Below, piece by piece: positions 16,664 through 25,911 of a stretch of DNA of 64,000 nucleotides (positions are counted from its first letter, which is position 1; each line of letters opens with the position of its first letter). The translations under genes were made by a program, and so were the position numbers. Source of the DNA: Neobacillus sp. PS3-12 (GTDB lineage Bacteria > Bacillota > Bacilli > Bacillales > Cytobacillaceae); contig NZ_CP133268.1 of NCBI RefSeq assembly GCF_030915385.1, positions 3,570,001-3,634,000 of the forward strand, written 5' to 3'. Under the pieces are notes generated by a model. It worked only from the letters and a program-made list of their open reading frames with translations, made no database searches and had not been told where the DNA came from.

Positions 16664-18853
16664 TTGAGTGTCCATTATGATCCAAAGGAAAGAATTTTCC
16701 ATTTAAGAGGAAAAGATACGAGTTACGTGATACAAATTATTAGAGATGGATACTTAGCGCATCTATACTGGGGAAAACGATTAAATCATTTCTATAGCAA
16801 GAACCCTATAAGATTTGTTAAAAGGGGATTTTCCCCTAACCCTGAACCATCCGATCAGTCTTTTTCTCTAGATACCCTGCCACAGGAATACCCTGCCTAC
16901 GGAAATACAGATTTCAGAACACCAGCCTATCAAATTCAATTAGAAAATGGATCAACCATCACAGACCTGCGATATAAAAACCATTCTATTTTTAAGGGAA
17001 AACCAAAATTAAGCGGTTTGCCTTCTGTATACGTTGAGGAGGAGCAAGAAGCTGAAACATTGGAAATTATCTTAGAAGATTCACTTATTCATCTCCAAGT
17101 AAAACTGACTTATACAATTTTTTCAGAATATAATGCGATAACACGCTCTGTTCACTTTCAAAATCAAGGTGAAGAAAAGCTCAAAATTCTGCGTGCATTA
17201 AGCGCCAATGTGGATTTTCGGGATGATCAGTTTGATTTATTAACCTTATATGGATCGCATATCAATGAACGAAATATAGTCAGAAGACCGATTGTCCCTG
17301 GAAGTCAACTAATTGAAAGTAGGCGAGGAGCAAGCAGCCACCAGCAAAACCCTTTTTTTGCCTTGCTTAGGAAAAATACTGATGAGGAAAAGGGGGAAGT
17401 ATACGGGTTCAGTCTTGTATATAGTGGGAATTTTTTAGCGCAGGTGGAAGTTGACCAATTTCATACAGCCAGAGCGTCAATAGGAATAAATCCTTTTGAC
17501 TTTACCTGGCTTTTAAAACAAAATGAATCATTTCAACTCCCCGAAGTTGTCATGGTTTATTCTGATGAAGGATTAGGGGGGATGTCCCGTACTTACCATG
17601 AACTTTATCGGACACGTTTGTGCAGAGGTACATATCGGGACCTAATCCGCCCAACTCTCATCAATAATTGGGAAGCAACTTATATGAAATTTACAGCAGA
17701 AAAAATCATCGAAATTGCCAAGGCTGCCCAGGAAGTAGGGATTGAATTATTTGTGCTCGATGATGGCTGGTTTGGTAAAAGAGATAATGCAAAAAGCTCA
17801 CTGGGTGATTGGGTAGTAAATAAACAGAAACTCCCGAAGGGGTTAGCTGATCTAGCAAAAAGAATCCGAAAAATGGGATTGGAATTTGGTTTATGGTTTG
17901 AACCTGAAATGGTATCAGTTGATAGTGATCTTTATAGAAAACATCCTGATTGGTGTTTACATGTTCCGAATCGCAGAAGGTCAGAAGGCAGAAATCAGCT
18001 TGTGCTTGATTTGTCCAGAACAGAAGTCTGTGATTATATTATTGCTGCTGTCTCCAATGTTTTGCAAAGTGCACCAATTACCTATGTGAAATGGGATATG
18101 AATCGTCATCTAACAGAAATTGGTTCAGAAACACTGTCCGCTGAACAACAACGTGAGACTGCCCACCGATATATCTTAGGCCTTTACCGTATCATGGACG
18201 AAATCACATCCAGGTTTCCTGATATATTATTCGAAAGCTGTTCGGGCGGCGGCGGCCGCTTCGACCCTGGTATGCTTTATTACATGCCGCAAGTCTGGAC
18301 GAGTGATAATACCGATGCTGTCTCCAGATTGAAAATTCAATATGGCACAAGTATTGTGTACCCTCTAGTTACGATGGGGGCACATGTATCTGCAGTGCCC
18401 AACCATCAGGTAAAGCGGGTGACCTCATTAGACATGCGTGGAAATGTAGCGATGTCTGGCAACTTCGGGTATGAGCTGGACTTAACGAAATTAACGAAAA
18501 AAGAAAAAGAAGAAATCAAAAGTCAAATTACATTTTATAAGGATATTCGCCATATCGTTCAATTTGGGAAATTCTATCGCTTGTTGAACCCATTTATCGG
18601 GAATCAAGCAGCATGGTTGTTTATTTCTGAGGACAAAACTGAAGTGGTTGTTTTATATTCGCAAATTTTATCACAACCCAATCCGCCGCTTTGCAGTCTA
18701 AGGTTAAAGGGGTTAAATCCAAACTTCCTTTATCGGGACACTAAAACAGGAGAAGTCTATGGCGGAGATGAATTAATGTATGCAGGAATTGCCATTCCCC
18801 AATTGAAGAGTGATTTCAATAGTGTAATTTGGAGTTTTAGGCGAATTAAATAA
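16664..18853 (+). CDS. Alpha-galactosidase, glycoside hydrolase family 36
   Basis: This 729-residue GH36 enzyme removes terminal alpha-1,6-galactose from raffinose-type oligosaccharides and galactomannan. No signal peptide is seen once the start is set correctly, so it acts in the cytoplasm. The TTG at 16664 follows AGGGGGGAT. With it, the nucleophile in YVKWDMNRH is Asp478 and the acid/base in WTSDNTDA is Asp548. That numbering is, from memory, the one reported for Geobacillus alpha-galactosidases of equal length, which supports this start. The FVLDDGWFGKRD and ESCSGGGGRFDPG motifs are also present. It follows the hexuronate genes, perhaps for joint use of plant cell wall material. Confidence 0.95.
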   Translation: MSVHYDPKERIFHLRGKDTSYVIQIIRDGYLAHLYWGKRLNHFYSKNPIRFVKRGFSPNPEPSDQSFSLDTLPQEYPAYGNTDFRTPAYQIQLENGSTITDLRYKNHSIFKGKPKLSGLPSVYVEEEQEAETLEIILEDSLIHLQVKLTYTIFSEYNAITRSVHFQNQGEEKLKILRALSANVDFRDDQFDLLTLYGSHINERNIVRRPIVPGSQLIESRRGASSHQQNPFFALLRKNTDEEKGEVYGFSLVYSGNFLAQVEVDQFHTARASIGINPFDFTWLLKQNESFQLPEVVMVYSDEGLGGMSRTYHELYRTRLCRGTYRDLIRPTLINNWEATYMKFTAEKIIEIAKAAQEVGIELFVLDDGWFGKRDNAKSSLGDWVVNKQKLPKGLADLAKRIRKMGLEFGLWFEPEMVSVDSDLYRKHPDWCLHVPNRRRSEGRNQLVLDLSRTEVCDYIIAAVSNVLQSAPITYVKWDMNRHLTEIGSETLSAEQQRETAHRYILGLYRIMDEITSRFPDILFESCSGGGGRFDPGMLYYMPQVWTSDNTDAVSRLKIQYGTSIVYPLVTMGAHVSAVPNHQVKRVTSLDMRGNVAMSGNFGYELDLTKLTKKEKEEIKSQITFYKDIRHIVQFGKFYRLLNPFIGNQAAWLFISEDKTEVVVLYSQILSQPNPPLCSLRLKGLNPNFLYRDTKTGEVYGGDELMYAGIAIPQLKSDFNSVIWSFRRIK

Positions 18854-18889
18854 GGCTCCCATGCGCACAAGGCAATGGAAGCCAATTGT

Positions 18890-19732
18890 CTAAAAATCTC
18901 TTGTAAATGTATCAGGATCTGGTCCTACACGTTCATCTTTGTTTAAGCTATTGATTCTTTCCATATCTTCAGCAGACAGTTCAAAATCAAAAATATCTGC
19001 ATTTGCAATGATTCGTTCTTCCTTAATAGATTTAGGAATTATAACTACTTCATTTTGTAAATCCCAGCGAAGGATTACCTGTGCTACTGATTTGTTATAC
19101 TTTTGGCCAATTTCGATAAGGGATGGGTCGTTAAATAATTGGCCTTGTTTTAAAGGTGCCCATGCTTCAATTTGAATTCCTTCTTTTTTACAGAATTCAC
19201 GAAGTGCTGCTTGGTTAAAGGATGGGTGAAGTTCAACCTGGTTTACCATTGGCTTGATTTCGGAATGTGCGATTAAATCCTCTAAATGGTGGATTTGGAA
19301 ATTAGATACACCGATGGCGCGAACACGTCCATCTTTATATAATTTTTCAAGTGCTTTCCAAGTTTCACGATACTTATTTTTATCTGGGCCAGGCCAGTGG
19401 ATCAAATAAAGATCAAGGTAATCCAGCTGTAGTTTATCAAGACTTGTTTCAAACGCTTTTAGAGTTGAATCATAGCCCTGATCGTTGTTCCAGACCTTTG
19501 TCGTGATAAAAAGCTCTTCACGAGGAACACCAGCTTCTCTAATTGCTTGTCCAACACCAGCTTCATTTTGATATAAAGCTGCTGTATCAATACCGATGTA
19601 GCCATTTTTTATAGCTGCTTTTACAGCTTGAATGACTTCTTCACCTTCTTGGACTTTGTATACGCCAAGACCAAACCATGGCATTTTAACGCCATTATGT
19701 AATGTTGTGGTGTCCTTTAAGCTTGTTGGCAT
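18890..19732 (-). CDS. yvgN: Aldo/keto reductase, YvgN-like glyoxal reductase
   Basis: This NADPH-dependent TIM-barrel oxidoreductase of about 280 residues closely resembles B. subtilis YvgN, which reduces methylglyoxal and other aldehydes. The catalytic tetrad is visible: Asp and Tyr in GIDTAALYQNE, Lys in FITTKVWN and His in YLIHWPGP. Cofactor-binding segments are GVSNFQ, MVNQVELHPSF and IPKSIKEERI. The ATG giving MPTSLKD is used rather than the one two codons earlier, because AAGGAGG lies 7 bases before it. It is a single gene, convergent with the alpha-galactosidase. Confidence 0.93.
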   Translation of the reverse strand: MPTSLKDTTTLHNGVKMPWFGLGVYKVQEGEEVIQAVKAAIKNGYIGIDTAALYQNEAGVGQAIREAGVPREELFITTKVWNNDQGYDSTLKAFETSLDKLQLDYLDLYLIHWPGPDKNKYRETWKALEKLYKDGRVRAIGVSNFQIHHLEDLIAHSEIKPMVNQVELHPSFNQAALREFCKKEGIQIEAWAPLKQGQLFNDPSLIEIGQKYNKSVAQVILRWDLQNEVVIIPKSIKEERIIANADIFDFELSAEDMERINSLNKDERVGPDPDTFTRDF

Positions 19733-19905
19733 ATTCATTCCTCCTTTTTATGTAAGAACCGATTTTAATTATCTCATGATTTTCCAAAACATGAAAACGT
19801 TATGATAAATATAAATGGGTTAATATTGAAGTTACGTTGATTCCAAGAAAAATGAAATTATAATATACTTGAGAAAAATTTTTTTAGATCTAAAGAGGTG
19901 CCAAC

Positions 19906-20841
19906 ATGGGAAGAAAAAGATATCAAAATTATGATAAAGTGGAGAACAAAAACACTTTTTCGGATATGTTAAGGTGGTCAAAAGAGCGGAAGAACAAGAT
20001 AAAAGATTTAACAACACAAATACCACATTCAGATAGTAAAGAGATTGAATTCTTGCAGAAAAATAAACAAGATCTTTCAATAACATGGATTGGCCACTCC
20101 ACATTTTTGATTCAGTTTGAGGGGATAAATATTTTAACAGACCCAGTGTGGGCTAGTAGGATGGGGCTCCAAAAACGTTTAACTAAACCTGGTTTAACGA
20201 TTGAACAACTCCCTGAAATTGACGTTGTCTTGATTTCCCATGGACACTATGATCATCTTGATTTTCCCACATTGAAGAAATTAAATGGGGATATTACCTT
20301 TTATGTACCAATCGGGTTAAGAACGAAGTTTATAAAAAAAGGATATCTTAATGTAATCGAGGCAAATTGGTGGGAAACGTTCTCTCATGATAACTTAAAA
20401 CTAACATTTGTCCCAGCCCAGCATTGGACGAAAAGAACCTTAACAGATACGAATACTTCTCATTGGGGCGGCTGGATAATAGAGGCAACGGAAATGAATC
20501 ACAATGTTTATTTTGCTGGGGATTACGGCTATTTTAGAGGGTTTAAAGAAATTGGCGAGCGTTTTCCAGTTGATATTGTCTTAATGCCAATTGGAGCATA
20601 TGAACCAGAGTGGTTTATGAATATCTCCCATATTAATCCGGAAGATGCGATTAAAGCATTTTTGGAGCTAAAGGGAAGAATTTTTATTCCGATGCATTAT
20701 GGTGCCTATCGACTGGCAGATGATACGGGCCCAGAGGCTTTAGAGAGGTTGATGAAAGAATGGAAACGATTAGAACTGGACTCTGGGCAATTAGCTGCCC
20801 TTAAAATTGGTGAGACATTGCGGATTGATAGGGAAATGTAA
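19906..20841 (+). CDS. Metallo-beta-lactamase fold hydrolase (UlaG/NAPE-PLD-like)
   Basis: This 311-residue cytoplasmic protein has an MBL fold. The metal motif is SHGHYDHLD (HxHxDH type). Other metal-site segments are FVPAQHW, YFAGDYGYF and PMHYGAY. The N-terminal WIGHSTFLIQFEGINILTDP is typical of the UlaG/RomA/N-acyl-phosphatidylethanolamine phospholipase D-like group. The exact substrate is unknown. A GAGGTG ribosome site precedes the ATG and no operon partner is apparent. Confidence 0.85.
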   Translation: MGRKRYQNYDKVENKNTFSDMLRWSKERKNKIKDLTTQIPHSDSKEIEFLQKNKQDLSITWIGHSTFLIQFEGINILTDPVWASRMGLQKRLTKPGLTIEQLPEIDVVLISHGHYDHLDFPTLKKLNGDITFYVPIGLRTKFIKKGYLNVIEANWWETFSHDNLKLTFVPAQHWTKRTLTDTNTSHWGGWIIEATEMNHNVYFAGDYGYFRGFKEIGERFPVDIVLMPIGAYEPEWFMNISHINPEDAIKAFLELKGRIFIPMHYGAYRLADDTGPEALERLMKEWKRLELDSGQLAALKIGETLRIDREM

Positions 20842-20972
20842 TTTTTATATACAATGTTTACGAATGGAATATTTAGTCTTCACTAATTTGTTAAATATCA
20901 TGAAAATGAATCCGAAAAACACCGCTAAAATATGTATATAAATATAGTTCGTGACTTAAAGGCGGGAAAAAA

Positions 20973-22748
20973 TTGAGTAAACTCTCCCCATTAAATGAAG
21001 ACATAGAAAATTTACATTTAAGAATAAAAGAGTTAGAGAACAGAGAGGAAGAGCTCTTGAAAGTTCTCAGAATTCATGAGGCATTGCACTTAGGAATTTT
21101 AAATGCCCTGCCAATTAATATATTTTTGGAAGATCGTGAGGGCAGGACCATTTTTGCTAATGATACTACGTGCGATATGAACGGCAAAAGTTTAGAAGAG
21201 CTCATTGGAAAGACTGTTTTTGATTTTTTCCCTAAAAAAATTGCTGAAAATCAACGAGCTATGGATCTTGAAGTCTGGAAGCAACGGAATTTAATCACCA
21301 AGGAAGTAAAGGTTAATTTTTCAGGGGAAGAAAAACATATGCTTACCGGAAAAACAATCATTCATTTAAAAGAATCGAACAATGATTATATGCTTGGATT
21401 TGGCCTAGATATAACGGATCGAATAATAGCAGAAAGATTGATTAAGCATATGGCCTACCACGATACATTAACCGATCTTCCAAATCGGCGTTTTGTCGAA
21501 ACCTTTCTGGCTGATTATACGAAGCATAACAATATAAATAAACAAAATATGCTGGGGATTGTATTACTTGATCTTGATCGATTTAAAGTGATAAATGATA
21601 GTCTGGGGCATCATGCTGGTGATATGCTTTTACAAGCTGTCTCAAATCGGTTAATCAATTCTGTTGGGGAGAAGGAAATTACCGCCAGAATCGGCGGCGA
21701 TGAATTTATTATCTTAATTCCAAATATGCAACATCGAGATGAAGCGATGTATGTTTGTGAAAAAATAATGAGAAGCATGGAAGACGACTTTGAGATTTAT
21801 GGTCAAAAATTGAATGTGACAACAAGTATTGGGATTAGTTTATATCCTAAGCACGGGAATGATCTTAATACATTGGTAAAAGGTGCCGACCTTGCCATGT
21901 ATCAATCTAAGGATAAAGGGAGAAATTGTTATACCTTATTTTCATCTACAATGAGAGACTGCGCAATTGAACGAATGGATAAGGAAATACTCTTAAGACA
22001 GGCATTAGAGACCAATGAGTTTGTTTTATTTTACCAGCCGAAAATTGAAATAGCGACGAATAAAATCTATGGCATGGAGGCATTAATTCGCTGGAGGAAT
22101 GATGATCAAATTATTTCTCCAGATTCTTTTATCCCGTTGGCAGAAGAAACAGGGTTAATCATTACAATTGGCGAGTGGGTTCTACGTCAGGCCTGCACCG
22201 ATTGTAAGTCATGGCATGATCAAGGATTATCCCATTTATCTGTTAGTGTAAATATTTCTCCGCAACAGTTTAAACGCCAAAATATCGAAGAATTAGTAAG
22301 TTCTATTCTTCAGGAAACAGGCTTGCCTCCATCGGCATTGGAGCTTGAATTGACGGAAGGTATTATTATGCAGGATCCTGGTAATGCATCCTTTATTATT
22401 TCAAATCTAAAAGCATTGGGGATAAAAATTTCGATCGATGATTTTGGAACAGGCTTCTCATCATTGGGTTATTTGAAGCAATTTCCAATTGATATATTAA
22501 AAATTGATAAGTCATTTGTAACAAATCTAGAATGGGACGAGACAAACGCTTCGATTTCTACTGCTGTTATTTCACTTGCTCATAGTTTAAAACTAGAGGT
22601 TGTTGCAGAAGGAATTGAAAATGAGGAGCAATTAACATTTTTTAGAAATCATGGGTGTGATTTTGGCCAAGGTTATCTGATCAGTAAACCAGTTGAAATG
22701 GATATGGTGATGAATCTTATTAAAGAGAAATATATAAAAGTTAATTAG
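20973..22748 (+). CDS. PAS-GGDEF-EAL cyclic-di-GMP signalling protein
   Basis: This 591-residue soluble protein has a short coiled coil (about 1-30), a PAS domain (about 35-150), a GGDEF domain with intact GGDEF at 241-245 and an EAL domain. The EAL motif is GMEALIRW (Glu369-Leu371), followed by SVNISPQQF, LELTEG, IDDFGTGFSSLGYL and VVAEGIEN. Both catalytic motifs are complete, so it could make and break c-di-GMP, with the PAS domain sensing a ligand or redox state. No transmembrane segment is seen. The start is TTG after GGCGGG. Confidence 0.93.
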   Translation: MSKLSPLNEDIENLHLRIKELENREEELLKVLRIHEALHLGILNALPINIFLEDREGRTIFANDTTCDMNGKSLEELIGKTVFDFFPKKIAENQRAMDLEVWKQRNLITKEVKVNFSGEEKHMLTGKTIIHLKESNNDYMLGFGLDITDRIIAERLIKHMAYHDTLTDLPNRRFVETFLADYTKHNNINKQNMLGIVLLDLDRFKVINDSLGHHAGDMLLQAVSNRLINSVGEKEITARIGGDEFIILIPNMQHRDEAMYVCEKIMRSMEDDFEIYGQKLNVTTSIGISLYPKHGNDLNTLVKGADLAMYQSKDKGRNCYTLFSSTMRDCAIERMDKEILLRQALETNEFVLFYQPKIEIATNKIYGMEALIRWRNDDQIISPDSFIPLAEETGLIITIGEWVLRQACTDCKSWHDQGLSHLSVSVNISPQQFKRQNIEELVSSILQETGLPPSALELELTEGIIMQDPGNASFIISNLKALGIKISIDDFGTGFSSLGYLKQFPIDILKIDKSFVTNLEWDETNASISTAVISLAHSLKLEVVAEGIENEEQLTFFRNHGCDFGQGYLISKPVEMDMVMNLIKEKYIKVN

Positions 22749-22781
22749 TAAAAAGTATGTTAACGTTAACATACTTTTTAC
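22748..22781. terminator. 34-base perfect palindrome between convergent genes
   Basis: Two 17-base arms meet without a spacer. As RNA it would form a long stem with a short loop and a U-rich end on both strands, a bidirectional terminator for the c-di-GMP gene and the transporter. Its centre, TGTTAACGTTAACA (22758-22771), is also a perfect LacI-family operator core. Confidence 0.7.
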
Positions 22782-22826
22782 ATTTTAAAAAAAGAGTGTC
22801 AACATTTTTGGTGATACCCTTGAGTT

Positions 22827-24107
22827 CTATACCAGATAGCGGAAATAAATGTAAGCAGTACAAATAATAATGGATAAAACCATTATCGGAAAAGCCACTA
22901 AAAGGAATTTTCCAAATGAGATTGGATAGCCTTCTTTTGCGGCTAGACCAGCGACAATGACATTTGCGCTTGCTCCTATAAGCGTTCCGTTTCCTCCAAG
23001 ACATGCACCTAGGGCAAGGCTCCACCATAGTGGTTCTAAATGATGAATGCCCAATTCCCCCATATCCTTTATCATGGGAATCATGGTTGCCACAAATGGA
23101 ATGTTATCGATGAAAGCCGAAGCAATTGCGCTAACCCATAAAATTAAAATGGAGGTGGATTTTAAGTTCCCTCCAGTCAAATGCACCGAATAATCCGCTA
23201 ATAGGGATATAACACCCGTTTCAATTAATCCCGAGACAAGGACAAATAAACCGATAAAAAAGAAAATAGTTGTCCATTCGACTTTATGGAACGCTTTTTC
23301 GAGAAATTTTTCTCCTGTTAGTAATAACAAAAGAAACGCTCCCGCAAGTGAAACTGTCGCTGATTCTAAATGAAAAAGCTGATGAAGGAAAAAGCCGATA
23401 ATGGTGAGGCCAAGTGTAATGAGTGATTTTATCAATAATGCTGAATCTGTTATTTCTTCCTTTTCATCTAAGTCCATTAAGTTTTCTTTTAGTTCCTTCG
23501 AAGTCTTAAGGGACTTTCGATAAATAAAGGCCAAGATTCCCATGTTAATTACTAATACGATAAACGAAATAGCTGCTAGATTATTTATAAATTGAAGAAA
23601 TGTTAGTTCCTTTACAGCACTGCCAATCATGATATTTGGCGGATCGCCAATAAGTGTTGAAGTTCCGCCAGCATTGGATGCGATTATTTCCGTTATTAAA
23701 TAAGGAATTGGGTTCACCCTTAACTGTCTTGTAATGCTAAACGTAACTGGCACCATTAAGAGAACGGTGGTTACATTATCTAAAAATGCGGAACCCACTG
23801 CTGTAATAAGACCAAGGACAAGCAGAATTTTTAAAGGATCACCGTGTACTTTTTTTGCTGCCCATATGGCTAAATAATTAAACAATCCTGTTTCGGCTGT
23901 AATCGAGACAATAATCATCATACCTGTCAAGAGACCAATTGTATTAAAGTCAATATGGTGCAGTGCTGTTTCTTGATCAATAATTCCAAGGATCACCATC
24001 AAAATACCACCAGCCATACTGATAATTGTTCGGTGAATTTTTTCTGTTACGATAAAGGCATAAGTGACTAAAAATACCCCAATAGCAATAATAGCTTGAT
24101 TAGTCAT
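22827..24107 (-). CDS. ArsB/NhaD (ion transporter) superfamily membrane protein
   Basis: This 426-residue protein has about 11-12 hydrophobic segments and belongs to the IT superfamily that includes ArsB, NhaD and the animal P protein. Marks are the duplicated SAFLDNVTTVLLMVP and SAFIDNIPFVATMIPM helices, the NAGGTSTLIGDPPNIMIG loop and the matching GGNGTLIGASANVIV loop in the second half. The substrate may be sodium/proton exchange, arsenite or an organic anion; there is no ars gene nearby. Its upstream region contains a terminator-like hairpin and a repeat (see findings). Confidence 0.85.
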   Translation of the reverse strand: MTNQAIIAIGVFLVTYAFIVTEKIHRTIISMAGGILMVILGIIDQETALHHIDFNTIGLLTGMMIIVSITAETGLFNYLAIWAAKKVHGDPLKILLVLGLITAVGSAFLDNVTTVLLMVPVTFSITRQLRVNPIPYLITEIIASNAGGTSTLIGDPPNIMIGSAVKELTFLQFINNLAAISFIVLVINMGILAFIYRKSLKTSKELKENLMDLDEKEEITDSALLIKSLITLGLTIIGFFLHQLFHLESATVSLAGAFLLLLLTGEKFLEKAFHKVEWTTIFFFIGLFVLVSGLIETGVISLLADYSVHLTGGNLKSTSILILWVSAIASAFIDNIPFVATMIPMIKDMGELGIHHLEPLWWSLALGACLGGNGTLIGASANVIVAGLAAKEGYPISFGKFLLVAFPIMVLSIIICTAYIYFRYLV

Positions 24108-24187
24108 TTTTCATCTCCTCTTCAATTATGGTGTTAAAAGGTATTATTTCCTAGGCTATGTTAAAGGACATTGTTGATTTTTTAGCC

Positions 24188-24321
24188 CTGTTGATTGGAG
24201 CGGAGGGCACTCGACTCCTGCGAGATATAGAGGTCTCTGGAGACCCCACAGGCGCCTATGGCGCCGAGGAGGCTCCAGGACCTCCCCGCGGAAAGCGAGT
24301 GCCTGGAGCGGAAATCAACAG
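24188..24321. repeat. 134-bp structured Bacillaceae-type intergenic repeat
   Basis: The ends CTGTTGATT and AATCAACAG are inverted copies. Inside are GGCACTCG/CGAGTGCC (24206-24213, 24296-24303), the hairpin GGTCTC-TGG-AGACC and GGCGCC-TAT-GGCGCC (24251-24265). The GC-rich stretches GGAGCGG...ACTCCTGCG and CCCCGCGGAAAGCG recall a dispersed element that I know from many Bacillus intergenic regions. It lies about 80 bases before the transporter start. Confidence 0.75.
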
Positions 24322-24345
24322 CCTAATTTAACACAGCCATTTCCT

Positions 24346-24387
24346 AAAAAAAGACAGGGGGAGCCTGCAATGGCAGACTCCCCCTAA
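24346..24387 (-). terminator. Leftward terminator-like hairpin upstream of the ArsB/NhaD-type gene
   Basis: GGGGGAG/CTCCCCC with an inner CTGC/GCAG makes a long stem followed, on the minus strand, by seven Ts. No leftward gene lies to its right, so it would act inside the leader of the transporter gene. The rest of the 24108-24612 gap holds the repeat above and AT-rich promoter sequence. Confidence 0.6.
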
Positions 24388-24612
24388 AATAACACCGATA
24401 TTTTTTCTTTTAACTATATCGGAATATTTGCCAGGTGTAAATATGCAGGGTTTCTAAATGCCGATGATGGGGAAAATGAAAAAAGCTATATGCTCTGCTA
24501 AAGGACAGAAATTTGTCAAAAATATATGTAAAATCCGTGAAAAAAACCGCTTTCAATAAACAAATTAGATAAAGTTTTTTATAATGATGTCTGTGAAAGG
24601 TGGAATAATCAA

Positions 24613-24933
24613 ATGAACATTACAACCATTATCGAATTAGAAAATGAAGAATTTGAAAAAATGGCGGGAGCCAAGCTGGTTTTTGCGCAAGAACAAATCG
24701 ATGAACATATCATTGAGACATGTGTAGATTACTTACAAGCAGATGATTCAAAGGAAATTCTTACTCCAGAAGCTGCAATACAAGTGGTATTTGATCAACT
24801 TAAACAAGAAGGTGTTGTACCACAGCAGGTAGAAGACTTTTCATTCGAAATGCCTTCTTGCGGACAATTAAGAAAGAAAACACAAAGTGAATATGATATA
24901 CCACAAAAAGTTATTCTCTCTTTTATCAGCTAA
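24613..24933 (+). CDS. Conserved small protein of unknown function
   Basis: This 106-residue acidic cytoplasmic protein follows a clear GGTGG ribosome site and ends in a terminator, so it is very likely expressed. A TATAAT box at 24579-24584 could serve as the -10 element. I do not recognise a domain. The sequence is mostly helical in character, with a PSCGQLRKK motif near the C-terminus. It is monocistronic, and no function is proposed. Confidence 0.7.
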   Translation: MNITTIIELENEEFEKMAGAKLVFAQEQIDEHIIETCVDYLQADDSKEILTPEAAIQVVFDQLKQEGVVPQQVEDFSFEMPSCGQLRKKTQSEYDIPQKVILSFIS

Positions 24934-24961
24934 GAAGAAGTTCAGTGAGCTTCTTTTTTTT
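24934..24961 (+). terminator. Terminator of the small unknown gene
   Basis: AAGAAG pairs with CTTCTT around a 9-base loop and is followed by a run of eight Ts. Confidence 0.7.
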
Positions 24962-24966
24962 GGCTA

Positions 24967-25076
24967 ATATGGAAGGATAAATTTTTTATCAAAATTTATC
25001 CTTCCATATGTCGCATAAGTGCAACTACGCCTCTGTCTTCGCCCTTAGGGGCTCGCCAATCGGCGAGTTTTCTTTA
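24967..25076. repeat. Dispersed structured repeat, short copy
   Basis: A perfect 19-bp hairpin (24967-24985 with 24991-25009) is followed by GTCGCA and then 60 bases (25017-25076) that are identical to 38430-38489. The 3' end CTCGCC-AATC-GGCGAG-TTTT is itself terminator-like. The long copy at 38319-38489 has about 60 more bases between the two parts. The rest of the gap to 25198 holds only AT-rich sequence. Confidence 0.9.
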
Positions 25077-25198
25077 CTTTCAACAAGATTATAACCTTTT
25101 ACAATCTTGTGAACAGAGGTGTTGGATAAAGTAAAATTTTAACTCATAATTTATAATGTAGATGAACATCAAGAAATTTTTTTCTACAGGTATATAAA

Positions 25199-25212
25199 TG
25201 AAAACGCTTACA
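25199..25212 (+). promoter_or_regulatory. cre site (CcpA) upstream of the 2-oxoacid oxidoreductase operon
   Basis: TGAAAACGCTTACA matches the consensus TGNAANCGNTNNCA at every position and lies 22 bases before the first start codon. Repression by CcpA in rich sugar is expected. Confidence 0.75.
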
Positions 25213-25234
25213 TAATGAAAAAGGAGGCGGCTCT

Positions 25235-25903
25235 TTGCGAAGGATTACAATCATAACAGGATATTTTGGCAGTGGAAAAACTGAAATTGCTATTAATCTG
25301 GCATTGCAAGAAACCTTAAATTACAAAAAGGTGGCTATTAATGATCTAGATGTTGTGAATCCATATTTTCGGTCAAGAGATCTCGCAGATCTTTTTCAAC
25401 TATACAGTATTGACCTAATTTCTCCTAAAGGCCGCCTTTCGAAAAGCGATTTACCGATTGTGTCCGGCGAATTCTTTCGTGTATTGCACGACCCTGACTA
25501 TCGGATCATTATTGATGTCGGAGGAGATAAGGAAGGGGCGTTAGTCCTTGGGCAATATTATCACGAATGGCAGGATTTAAAGCCTGTGATGCTATTTGTT
25601 TTAAATTGTTTTCGTCCCGAGGTAAGTACCTTGGAGGGAGCATTAGAGGTAATTAAAAGAATTGAAAATGCCTCCCGCTTAAAAGTATCAGGAATCATCA
25701 ATAATGCAAATATTGGCCAAGCAACAACAATGGCCGAAGTTTGTAAAGGCTCTGATCAAAGTTTATCTTTAGCTGAAAAGCTTAACGTTCCAGTTATTTG
25801 TACATGTATTTCCTCTCATCTTAGAAAGGAAGCAGAGGATTTTGCATCAGACCATCATGTAAAGTTTATTAAAAGATATTTGAAATTGCCGTGGGAAGGG
25901 TAG
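25235..25903 (+). CDS. P-loop NTPase (CobQ/MinD-like) of a 2-oxoacid oxidoreductase operon
   Basis: This 222-residue protein has a Walker A-type loop GYFGSGKTE (about residues 8-16), a DLDVVNPYFRSRD segment after the second strand and an IIIDVGGDKEGA Walker B-like region, as in the CobB/CobQ/MinD family. It is the first gene of the cluster, starting with TTG after AAGGAGG. Its end and the next gene are 8 bases apart. Similar NTPases sit beside anaerobic-type ketoacid oxidoreductase genes, perhaps for cluster loading or assembly; that role is inference. Confidence 0.75.
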   Translation: MRRITIITGYFGSGKTEIAINLALQETLNYKKVAINDLDVVNPYFRSRDLADLFQLYSIDLISPKGRLSKSDLPIVSGEFFRVLHDPDYRIIIDVGGDKEGALVLGQYYHEWQDLKPVMLFVLNCFRPEVSTLEGALEVIKRIENASRLKVSGIINNANIGQATTMAEVCKGSDQSLSLAEKLNVPVICTCISSHLRKEAEDFASDHHVKFIKRYLKLPWEG

Positions 25904-25911
25904 GGAACCTC

